Shown: one piece after another, positions 15,256 to 21,217 of the stretch
Numbering within the stretch: the stretch's first letter is position 1
Layout of the letters: each line of letters opens with the position of its first letter
Source: a virus
IMG/VR virus record: IMGVR_UViG_3300032177_000065
Location: 1-26,636 of that record
Reading direction: 5' to 3' (one strand)
Length of the DNA: 26,636 nucleotides
Notes under the pieces: model-generated
Databases searched by the model: none
The model's input: the letters and a program-made list of their open reading frames with translations, nothing else
Told to the model about the DNA's origin: nothing
Program-made: the position numbers and the translations under genes

Positions 15256-15610
15256 ACGCGATCCTCACGTCGAGGTCGCGGCGATGGATACCCGTCATCG
15301 CGTTCGTGTCGCTGCGCTCGTCCTCAGAGAGGATCGCGTAGCCGGAGCCGACGAGGGCCGTCCAGAGCGCCGCTCCCACATCGACGCCGCTCCCATAGGT
15401 GTCGGCGTTGATGACGAAGCGGAAGACCTGGCGGCCGATGACGACGGCGTTGGAGAACGCCTGCTGGTCACGGCTCTGCAACTCGAAGAGGATGACGTAG
15501 GGCAGCGTCGGCTTCTGCGGCGCCTTGTCCGGCCAGATGCGGTCGGCCACCAAGTTGTGTAGGGCCACGTCCCCGGTGAGTTTGCCGATGAGGGTCGACT
15601 GGAAGCTCAT
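15245..15610 (-). CDS. Tail terminator / tail completion protein (DUF3168-like)
   Basis: The protein has 121 residues. The ATG at 15610 overlaps the previous stop as ATGA. The sequence matches the DUF3168 pattern: an N-terminal helix with LTGDVALHNLVADRIWP, then LPYVILFELQSR, VFRFVINADTYGSGVDVGAA, and a final TGIHRRDLDVRIAYV. These proteins form a hexameric ring on the last tail-tube ring, stop tail polymerisation and dock the tail to the head connector. Position between the gp10-like gene and the tube genes is the standard siphophage order. The length fits the family. The family call is by recognisable pattern, without a search. Confidence 0.78.
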   Translation of the reverse strand: MSFQSTLIGKLTGDVALHNLVADRIWPDKAPQKPTLPYVILFELQSRDQQAFSNAVVIGRQVFRFVINADTYGSGVDVGAALWTALVGSGYAILSEDERSDTNAMTGIHRRDLDVRIAYVP

Positions 15611-16068
15611 GAGAAGATCGCCTTGATCTGGCCGAGGACCATGCGCGCTAGGACCGGCCCTGCGGTAGCAGCGCCGTTGCGCGCGTAGGCGTAGGGGCGG
15701 TTGCCGGGGTGCATGACCGCCGGGCCGAGGAACCACATGCCGGCCTTCTCCCAGTAGAACTTGAGGTTGCTGGCCTTGCTCGCCACGATGGGGTGTGGCA
15801 TGGCTCCGCGCTCCAGCGCCTGCGCGTACTCAAGGCCCTGGCCGAAGCCCACGGAGATGGAGTCGCCGGCAAGCCCGAAGATGCGCCCGCTGCCCCGGAG
15901 TGCGCCCGTCTCGACGAGTCCCTGCGCCGTGATCTCACCCGCCACAGCGGTCTTCGTCAGCGCCCCGCCGCGCACGAGCCACATGGGCTTCTGCGCGGTC
16001 ACGGCGGCAGCAGCAGCTAGGAAGCTCTGGGCCACCGCGTCGGCGCCGATGACCTCGATGCGCATCAT
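15607..16068 (-). CDS. HK97 gp10-like tail completion protein
   Basis: The start is the first of two adjacent ATG codons, at 16068, which shares a base with the preceding stop (TGATG). The product has 153 residues. The helical N-terminus (VIGADAVAQSFLAAAAAVTA) is followed by LVETGALRGSG, SISVGFGQGLEYAQALERG and a C-terminal MHPGNRPYAYARNGAATAG. This order of motifs is that of the HK97-gp10 family: an anti-parallel helix, then a G-L-R-x-S beta region and a P-x-x-Y end. These proteins help complete the tail or neck before head-tail joining. The next gene is the tail terminator and the previous one the head-closure protein, which supports the call. The ribosome site is weak, so translation may depend on coupling. 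Confidence 0.75.
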   Translation of the reverse strand: MMRIEVIGADAVAQSFLAAAAAVTAQKPMWLVRGGALTKTAVAGEITAQGLVETGALRGSGRIFGLAGDSISVGFGQGLEYAQALERGAMPHPIVASKASNLKFYWEKAGMWFLGPAVMHPGNRPYAYARNGAATAGPVLARMVLGQIKAIFS

Positions 16069-16466
16069 CAGACAGACCCCGGCGTGATGCGCTGCACGAG
16101 AATCTGCGTGAAGGACTTGGTGGAGTCGCAGTCGATGGCCACGATGTCCCACTCGAAGGCGTCGAACTCGAGGTGGTCGGTGAGGTCGATGAGCGGGTAG
16201 TAGCCGTTCAGCATGACGCGCAGGTACTCGTACTCGGTGGTGTCCTGGCTGGTGGCCGTCTCCTGACGCTTCATCTTGGCGTAGATGTCGCCGGGCGCCA
16301 CCACGGCGTGCAAGTCGACATGCCCTGCGAGGTCGGTGTAGGCGTCCACGGGTTCGTTGTAGGTGTTGACCGTGGCCGTGGGCCTGCGGATGGTGATGAG
16401 GTCGATGAAGCGCCCTGAGAGGGCTGAGCGCAGCACCGCTCCGGCGATGGGCGTCGACTGGATCAT
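16068..16466 (-). CDS. Head closure / head-tail joining protein
   Basis: The protein has 132 residues from an ATG at 16466 that shares a base with the preceding stop (TGATG). It begins with a short helix, then has IDLITIRRPTATVNTYNEPV followed by AGHVDLHAVVAPGDIYAKMK. A beta-rich end (LEFDAFEWDIVAIDCDS, FTQILVQRIT) follows. This is the small beta-barrel layout of SPP1 gp16-like head-closure proteins, which seal the portal-adaptor channel after packaging and provide the tail docking surface. The gene order adaptor, closure, gp10-like, terminator is the usual one for siphophages. The assignment combines this order and the barrel-like pattern. Confidence 0.72.
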   Translation of the reverse strand: MIQSTPIAGAVLRSALSGRFIDLITIRRPTATVNTYNEPVDAYTDLAGHVDLHAVVAPGDIYAKMKRQETATSQDTTEYEYLRVMLNGYYPLIDLTDHLEFDAFEWDIVAIDCDSTKSFTQILVQRITPGSV

Positions 16467-16852
16467 CAGAGGTGGCCCCTCATGTACTCCTTGAGAATCT
16501 TCTCGTCCCATGAGAAGGTGCCGTCCGGCATCTCGGCGGTGGCGAAGCCGGGGCCGTTGGCGGCCGAGTAGCGCATGTAGTCGTCGCGAATCTTCTGGGC
16601 GCGGGCCATGAGCATCTTGGCGACCGAAGCGCCGTCGGTGCTCATGCCCATGATGTTGAGGACTTTCAGGGAGAGGACTTCGTTGGCGGCGATGGAGTCG
16701 AGCGCCATGGCTGCGGCCGGCATGTAGTGGCCTGCCATGACGATGAACGCCGCGAGGTCCTCATCGGACATGATCTGGCGGGTGGAATCGGTGTCGCTGC
16801 AGAGCAGGCGGCACTTGCCGAGATCGGTCGTGGGGTCGTAGGTCCAGGTCAC
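16466..16852 (-). CDS. Head-tail adaptor protein
   Basis: A GTG at 16852 overlaps the preceding stop as GTGA, with GAGGA about nine bases upstream. The frame is open further upstream, but that extension lies inside the neighbouring gene. The product has 128 residues. It begins TWTYDPTTDLGKCRLLCSDT, followed by SDEDLAAFIVMAG and a long helical part (AAAMALDSIAANEVLSLKV, VAKMLMARAQKIRDDYMRYS). This is the typical beginning of helical head-tail adaptor proteins of the gp6/gp15 type, which bind under the portal. The C-terminal 30 residues are polar (FSWDEKILKEYMRGHL). The neighbouring closure protein supports the call. Confidence 0.72.
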   Translation of the reverse strand: MTWTYDPTTDLGKCRLLCSDTDSTRQIMSDEDLAAFIVMAGHYMPAAAMALDSIAANEVLSLKVLNIMGMSTDGASVAKMLMARAQKIRDDYMRYSAANGPGFATAEMPDGTFSWDEKILKEYMRGHL

Positions 16853-17202
16853 TTTGCGTCGTCCTCGGAAAGGATGGCGAGGAGTATTGCCTTGGTGGCG
16901 CCGAAGGGTACGGTGATGCCCTTCTCGTTGGCCTCGGCGCGCAGGTTCTTGAAGCTCATGCGCGAGCGGTCGACGACGGGTTTCTCGGGCTCCGGCTCCG
17001 GTTCGGGTTCGTCGACTTCGGGGGACTCGTCGATGAAGTCGGCCAGCACGTCGGGCTCGGGCTCGGCGACCGGCGGCAGCACCTCTTCGGGTACGCTCGC
17101 TACGAGCTGCGGCTCGGGCGCGGGCTGCCTGCGGGTGACCTCGGGCGTGTTGGGGACTCCCTTGCCGTGCGGCTCTCCGCAGATTGGGCAGATGTCGGAC
17201 AC
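16849..17202 (-). CDS. Zinc-knuckle and HeH/SAP-like protein with acidic linker
   Basis: The protein has 117 residues from a GTG at 17202 with AGGA seven bases upstream. The N-terminus holds CPICGEPHGKG, a likely single zinc knuckle. Residues 20-80 are Pro/Glu-rich (EPEPEPEP) and probably disordered. Residues 82-112 (SFKNLRAEANEKGITVPFGA, then TKAILLAILSE) match the two-helix HeH/SAP/LEM-like motif that binds nucleic acid or protein. Small head genes carrying such a motif between the major capsid gene and the adaptor are known in other phages. The combination suggests a DNA-contacting or assembly factor at the head-neck interface. It is the first gene after the GC hairpin, so it may be expressed below the capsid protein. 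Confidence 0.6.
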   Translation of the reverse strand: MSDICPICGEPHGKGVPNTPEVTRRQPAPEPQLVASVPEEVLPPVAEPEPDVLADFIDESPEVDEPEPEPEPEKPVVDRSRMSFKNLRAEANEKGITVPFGATKAILLAILSEDDAK

Positions 17203-17221
17203 GTGTCTTTCCTTCCGTCAC

Positions 17222-17253
17222 GGCCCCGCCCCCATGCGCGCAGGGGCGGGGCC
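17222..17253 (-). terminator. Strong GC hairpin just after the major capsid gene
   Basis: There are perfect 11-base arms (GGCCCCGCCCC at 17222-17232 and GGGGCGGGGCC at 17243-17253) with a 10-base loop that contains the palindrome TGCGCGCA. It lies 16 bases past the capsid stop. No U-run follows in the minus-strand reading, so it may be a weak terminator, a processing site or an mRNA stabiliser rather than a full stop. Confidence 0.6.
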
Positions 17254-17269
17254 TGAGTCGTCAGTCAGG

Positions 17270-18397
17270 TCAGACGCTGACCTGGGCGTAGGCGAAGCGC
17301 GGATCGAGCTGCCAGCCGCCCATCACGTGCCTGACGCGATAGAAGATGTCGTCGGTGGCGAAGTCGCCGCCGTAGGGGCTCATCTCGCCGCCGCCGCCGA
17401 CCGGAATCTTGTCCGAGGACTTCATGCAGATTTCCGGGCTGGACTGTCCGGCGAGGAAGTCCATCTGGATCGCGCGACCCTGCGAAGGCTCGGCGAACAG
17501 ATACCAGGTGCCGTCGTGGTTAGCGGAGGCGTCCACGACCGGCAGGTACGAGTTCACGTGGAGCTTGATGCCGAGTTGCGGGGTGATGTTGATGTCCGGC
17601 ACGCCGGGGAAGGCTGCCGCGGTCGCCCACACGGTCGTCGCGGAGAGGATCGCCCTCGCCGTCATCTCGAGCGCCGGGGGCACTACGAGGTGCGTGCCAC
17701 GAATCTGCACGGGGAGGCCGTCTGCGTCGACCTGGGCCGACATCCGGCGCATCGTGGTCTGCAGGTTCGCGATGGTCAGTGCCAGCGCGCCCAAGTTGGT
17801 CACGTTCTGGCCATCCACGTCGGCGATAGGAGCGCCGAAGAGGCCCGCGTTGGGGCCGCCGACAGCGGCGATCAGGGACGTGACGTTGAACACCTCGGTA
17901 CGGGTGGCCGCCACGGAGAAGCGCTCGGCGATGTCGCTGAACGCCCCCATGGAGTCGTTGATTACGGCTTCCCACGAGATGTCGAAGACGCGGCCGTACT
18001 TGTGCAGATGGCCGTGGTAGTGACCAGTGCCACTCGGCACGGCGGTGTAGGGACCCTTCTCCGCGATCACGGGGAGGACGCCTTCCTGGCCGAAGACCTT
18101 GTGCTTCGTGGCGATGTTGAAGTTGGGCAGCGTCCCGGTGGCGCAGTACGCGCGCCAGTCGGGAATCTCGGCCCGGTACTTGGCCAGCAGGTCCTGCTGC
18201 AGGAGCACCCCGAAGAGCGTGGGGAAGTCGGAGGTCGTGATGGCCTCCTTGAGCAGGTACTGGTGGCGGTGACGCGGCAGGCTGTGCTCGTTGCGGATCA
18301 GACGAAGTGCCTCGGTGAGTGCCGCCGGGTTCGCCCCGTTGGCTGCGGTCCTCGTGAAGCCTTCGTCGCTCTCCATGAGCTGAAGAAACTCAGTCAT
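17270..18397 (-). CDS. Major capsid protein (HK97 fold, Mu gpT-like)
   Basis: The protein has 375 residues from an ATG at 18397 with AAGGGA upstream. The sequence has no protease or enzyme motif and shows the features of capsid proteins of the Mu gpT/HK97-fold group. These are an N-terminal helical segment with LLKEAITTSDFPTLFGVLLQ, a region KGPYTAVPSGTGHYHGHLHK, YGRVFDISWEAVINDSMGAF at about 133-152, and a C-terminal SSDKIPVGGG, then RVRHVMGGWQLDPRFAYAQ. Several hundred copies would form the icosahedral shell. Position after the decoration protein and before the adaptor genes is diagnostic. There is no obvious long N-terminal delta domain to cleave, in line with the separate scaffold encoded upstream. 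Confidence 0.88.
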   Translation of the reverse strand: MTEFLQLMESDEGFTRTAANGANPAALTEALRLIRNEHSLPRHRHQYLLKEAITTSDFPTLFGVLLQQDLLAKYRAEIPDWRAYCATGTLPNFNIATKHKVFGQEGVLPVIAEKGPYTAVPSGTGHYHGHLHKYGRVFDISWEAVINDSMGAFSDIAERFSVAATRTEVFNVTSLIAAVGGPNAGLFGAPIADVDGQNVTNLGALALTIANLQTTMRRMSAQVDADGLPVQIRGTHLVVPPALEMTARAILSATTVWATAAAFPGVPDINITPQLGIKLHVNSYLPVVDASANHDGTWYLFAEPSQGRAIQMDFLAGQSSPEICMKSSDKIPVGGGGEMSPYGGDFATDDIFYRVRHVMGGWQLDPRFAYAQVSV

Positions 18398-18420
18398 GAT
18401 TTCGTTCCCTTCTCGTCCGC

Positions 18421-19260
18421 TTACGCGACGCGGTAGGCGAGGACGTATGCCTCACAGGCGCAGTTGGTGGCTTTGGTGGCGGTCCAGCGCAGGATGCCGC
18501 CGTTGGCGATGTCGGCGTTGGCGTGGTCGATGGTGGTGGCACGGACGACGGCGTTGTCGACGTCCGTCTTCACCATGACGTTCGTGATGTTGGCGGCCGT
18601 GCTGCTGAGTCGCAGGGTGTCGTTAGCCGCATGACCGACGGCGGTACTGACGATCCACGCATCGGCGACGTGAATCTTGCTGGTCACAGTGATGTCGTAG
18701 GCCGTCGGGGCACCCACGTCGGCGATGGTGGTGTGGTAGAGCAGCGGCACCGCGCCGATGACGCTGGACGCAGCCGCTTCGGCGATCTTGGAGCCGTCGA
18801 CCGACTCGGCGGCCAGCTTGGCGAGCGTGACGTTGGCGTTGAGGATCGTCGCCGTCTCGACGGCGTTGGCGGCCAGGGCGGCGGCACCGACGGTGCCCGC
18901 GCCGACCGAACCCGCGCCGGGGCTCTGGACGTGCAGGACGTTGATGGTCTGCGTGCCGACCACGCCCTCCAGCGCGATGCCGAAGAACCAGCCGGTGGTC
19001 AGGTTCTCGAGGCGGTCGGTGGCGTCGATGTAGAACAGCGCCGTGCCGGGGGTGATGTTGCCGCCCAGCGTGTCGGTGACCGGCAGGTCCCAGACCTTGG
19101 TCGAGATGTCGATGGTGGAGATTCCAGCACCGTCTTCATCGGTGAGTGCGACCCCCGTGATCATGCCGTAGCGGCAAGGACTACCCGAAACTGGAACAGC
19201 GGGGTCCGATGCCGCCACGCGCAGCGTCATGGGGAACGGCATGACGAGGTTGTTGGCCAT
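18421..19260 (-). CDS. Capsid decoration protein (DUF2190-like) with fibre-like extension
   Basis: The protein has 279 residues from an ATG at 19260, with GGAGG overlapping the scaffold stop. Residues 1-115 resemble DUF2190 decoration proteins that sit on capsid threefold axes (PVSGSPCRYGMITGVALTDE, then ITPGTALFYIDATDRLEN, FFGIALEGV). Residues 115-170 are an Ala/Val-rich repetitive linker (AANAVETATILNANVTLAKL, then DGSKIAEAAAS), typical of trimeric intertwined stalks. Residues 175-279 form a beta-rich tip (TAYDITVTSKIHVADAWIVS, CACEAYVLAYRV). It therefore looks like a decoration base with a short surface fibre that may stabilise the shell or bind cell surfaces. It is encoded between the protease-scaffold and the major capsid protein. 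Confidence 0.75.
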   Translation of the reverse strand: MANNLVMPFPMTLRVAASDPAVPVSGSPCRYGMITGVALTDEDGAGISTIDISTKVWDLPVTDTLGGNITPGTALFYIDATDRLENLTTGWFFGIALEGVVGTQTINVLHVQSPGAGSVGAGTVGAAALAANAVETATILNANVTLAKLAAESVDGSKIAEAAASSVIGAVPLLYHTTIADVGAPTAYDITVTSKIHVADAWIVSTAVGHAANDTLRLSSTAANITNVMVKTDVDNAVVRATTIDHANADIANGGILRWTATKATNCACEAYVLAYRVA

Positions 19261-19266
19261 CTTCTC

Positions 19267-19746
19267 TTACCTCCCGCTCGCAGCGATGGACGCGAGCTTG
19301 TCTGCTTCGTCGGGGCTGTGCCCCTGATCGACGTACATCTTGGTGAACGTCTCCTTGAGGGCCTTCGCGGCGTCGGGCTTGTCGGACTGGCCCATGCCGG
19401 TGACCTTGCCGGTCCCGAGCGCGCGCTCGAGATACTCGGCCTCGGCCTTGGCGCTCTCGGCGACCTTGGCGTTGACGGCGTCTGCGTCGAGCTTGCCCTC
19501 GGTGAGGGGCGGGTTGAGGGAGATCGCCTCGACGATGCGGTCCTTGCTGGCGTCCGGGAGTTTGACGTTCTCGAGGGCCTTGCGCGCGGTCGACTGCGCT
19601 TCGACGGCCGCCAGAGCCGTCTCGGCGCGGTCAGCGCGCACTTTCTGCTCGGCGATGGCCGTCTCGGCCTCGGTGAGCTTCTTTGCGGACTCGGTCAGTT
19701 CGCCTTCCAGCGTGCTGATGCGGTCCTCTGCTTCCTTCAATTCCAT
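19267..19746 (-). CDS. Scaffold protein from internal start (predicted)
   Basis: An in-frame ATG at 19746, residue 204 of the fusion, is preceded by AGGAG (19757-19753) with a six-base spacer. It would give a 159-residue coiled-coil protein identical to the scaffold half of the fusion. Lambda makes its scaffold Nu3 in the same nested way inside the protease gene C. The free scaffold would outnumber the fusion, which is needed in only a few copies per procapsid. The start is predicted from the ribosome site and from the domain boundary lying exactly before the coiled coil; expression is not shown. Confidence 0.65.
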   Translation of the reverse strand: MELKEAEDRISTLEGELTESAKKLTEAETAIAEQKVRADRAETALAAVEAQSTARKALENVKLPDASKDRIVEAISLNPPLTEGKLDADAVNAKVAESAKAEAEYLERALGTGKVTGMGQSDKPDAAKALKETFTKMYVDQGHSPDEADKLASIAASGR

Positions 19747-20355
19747 CTGCTTCTCCTCGGATTGGCGGGTTGTGTCGGCCGCCTCAGAGGCGGTGTCCTG
19801 CTTGCCACGCAGACTCTCCATGAGCGCCAGCACTTTGCCGCCGGCGCCTGGCTTGGTCACGAAGTCGATTGATTCACCGGCCGTGATGGACTGGATGATG
19901 TGGCCCTTGCGGCCCTCTGCCTCGCCGGCCTCGTAGCGGCCCTTGGCGCGGATGGAGACGCCGATGTAGGGGGCCAGCGCCTCGACCGTCTCGCGATGAG
20001 TCGGCAGGACCGCAGCACGTGCGTACAGGCCGGGACCGGCCTTGCCGTTCTCCTGGTAGGCGGGCGTCGAGACGGTCACCGCAGCGAGGTCCCTGACGCT
20101 GCCTTCGGGACGCTCACGGCGTTCGCTCTCGGTTGAGTGGTCCAAGAACATGAGGGTGCCCGCGGGCCAAGCGGTCGGGCCGTCGCGGCGCAGCACCTCT
20201 TCGCTGTAGTGGCCCGATGCTCCCCATCCGGGGGCGATGACCTTCATCTCCATGGTGCCGTCCTTGGCGACGGCCTTCTCCGTGAGGGAGATGATGTTCT
20301 CTTCGGACTGCGTCAGTTCGGCCTCTTCTACGGGAGGCGCTGTTTCAGGCGGCAT
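19267..20355 (-). CDS. Prohead protease fused to scaffold protein
   Basis: The protein has 362 residues from an ATG at 20355. The N-terminal 175 residues are a prohead-protease domain with candidate catalytic His73 in FLDHSTES and Ser134 in PYIGVSIRAKG. IIQSITAGESIDFVTKPGAG at 153-172 matches the end of this fold. Residues 176-205 are a polar linker. Residues 205-265 form a clear coiled coil (LKEAEDRISTLEGELTESAK), and the remainder is helical and charged like a scaffolding protein. The scaffold would organise capsid subunits in the procapsid, and the protease would then clear it. A good internal ribosome site at residue 204 predicts a second, protease-free scaffold product. Confidence 0.85.
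   Translation of the reverse strand: MPPETAPPVEEAELTQSEENIISLTEKAVAKDGTMEMKVIAPGWGASGHYSEEVLRRDGPTAWPAGTLMFLDHSTESERRERPEGSVRDLAAVTVSTPAYQENGKAGPGLYARAAVLPTHRETVEALAPYIGVSIRAKGRYEAGEAEGRKGHIIQSITAGESIDFVTKPGAGGKVLALMESLRGKQDTASEAADTTRQSEEKQMELKEAEDRISTLEGELTESAKKLTEAETAIAEQKVRADRAETALAAVEAQSTARKALENVKLPDASKDRIVEAISLNPPLTEGKLDADAVNAKVAESAKAEAEYLERALGTGKVTGMGQSDKPDAAKALKETFTKMYVDQGHSPDEADKLASIAASGR
19753..19757 (-). promoter_or_regulatory. Internal ribosome binding site for scaffold
   Basis: The coding strand reads AGGAG, then AAGCAG, then ATG GAA. The spacing is ideal and the site sits at the protease-scaffold domain border. The same spacer occurs before the gene starting at 15022. Confidence 0.65.
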
Positions 20356-21217
20356 AGTTCACCTCGTCGTTGTTCGGCCACGGCATGAGGAGCACCTGGC
20401 CAAGCACTGTCGTACCCCATGGCTGTTCCACTCTGGGGTCTGGGTAGGTGGCGATTGAGCAGCCGCAGTTCGGATGTTGCGGCGTCGCCATGTCCCCCGT
20501 GGGGAACGGCTCGTTGATGGGGATTCCGCCGGCTTGGGAGTTCATGTCACAGAGGTCGAAGCGCGGGTGGAGCGGGCCGAGCAGCCACTCTTTCAGAACG
20601 GTGAAACCTGATTCCTCCATGAGACGAGCGCCCTCAAGTTCGGCGAACGACCATGCCTTGCTGGCCTCAGTTCGGGCGATCCTGTAGGCGCGGGCGTAGT
20701 TCATGTCTGCGAAGCGCGTCACCATCTGGCGGGCGATGTCGTCGAGGGGCACGCCCTTGGCGAGGCTGCGCGCCAGCAGGCTGCGCAGCGAGTCGCGGGT
20801 GAACTCGTTGATGCCCTTGACCAGTTCGGCGCCGTGCATGGCAATCCAGCGTTGCGCATTGATGCTGGCCAGCGAGCCGCGGACTCCGTAGCGCGCCAGG
20901 CTCGCCTGCGCGAGGGCGACCGCGAGGGCCTGCGCGAGGCCCGGAGAGAGGTGCGCGACGTCGCGGCTCAAGCGCGCCGCAAGCGCCGCGGCGATGGCCG
21001 CCATGATGAGAGCCGTGCGCCGCTCGTCGGCCGTCCGACCCCCGGCCTCAGACGCAAGCGGGTCGTTGCGGTAGAGCAGCCAGAGCACGTCGTGACCCTG
21101 TTCGGCGAACAGTTGCTGAACGTCAGCCCGGAGGACCTCGACGGCAGGGGCAAGCGCCTCGACGCGATGAAGGTAGAGAGTCGCAGCGAGGGCGCGCCCA
21201 AGGGCCACATCAGGCAT
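20345..21217 (-). CDS. Mu gpF-like minor head protein
   Basis: The protein has 290 residues from an ATG at 21217 that overlaps the portal stop by eight bases and has GAGGGG five bases upstream. The N-terminal 110 residues are helical, and the family signature occupies the C-terminal half. It comprises ARTEASKAW at 181-189, FDLCDMNSQ with Cys223, PINEPFPTG at 233-241 and QHPNCGC at 247-253. This is the Phage_Mu_F domain, usually encoded right after the portal; the SPP1 counterpart is gp7. The protein is a minor head component in a few copies, thought to act in DNA ejection or head morphogenesis, and the Cys residues may bind a metal. Gene order supports the call. Confidence 0.88.
   Translation of the reverse strand: MPDVALGRALAATLYLHRVEALAPAVEVLRADVQQLFAEQGHDVLWLLYRNDPLASEAGGRTADERRTALIMAAIAAALAARLSRDVAHLSPGLAQALAVALAQASLARYGVRGSLASINAQRWIAMHGAELVKGINEFTRDSLRSLLARSLAKGVPLDDIARQMVTRFADMNYARAYRIARTEASKAWSFAELEGARLMEESGFTVLKEWLLGPLHPRFDLCDMNSQAGGIPINEPFPTGDMATPQHPNCGCSIATYPDPRVEQPWGTTVLGQVLLMPWPNNDEVNYAA

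Noticed and set aside
16727-18436. Plus-strand open frame of about 569 codons opposite the capsid and adaptor genes
   Set aside because: It spans several well-supported minus-strand genes and has no recognisable domain, ribosome site logic or operon context.
18421-18800. Similarity between the C-termini of the decoration and tail-tube proteins (VLAYRV versus VLAYKV)
   Set aside because: The match is limited to a few residues at the very end and is probably coincidental for beta-rich sandwich domains.
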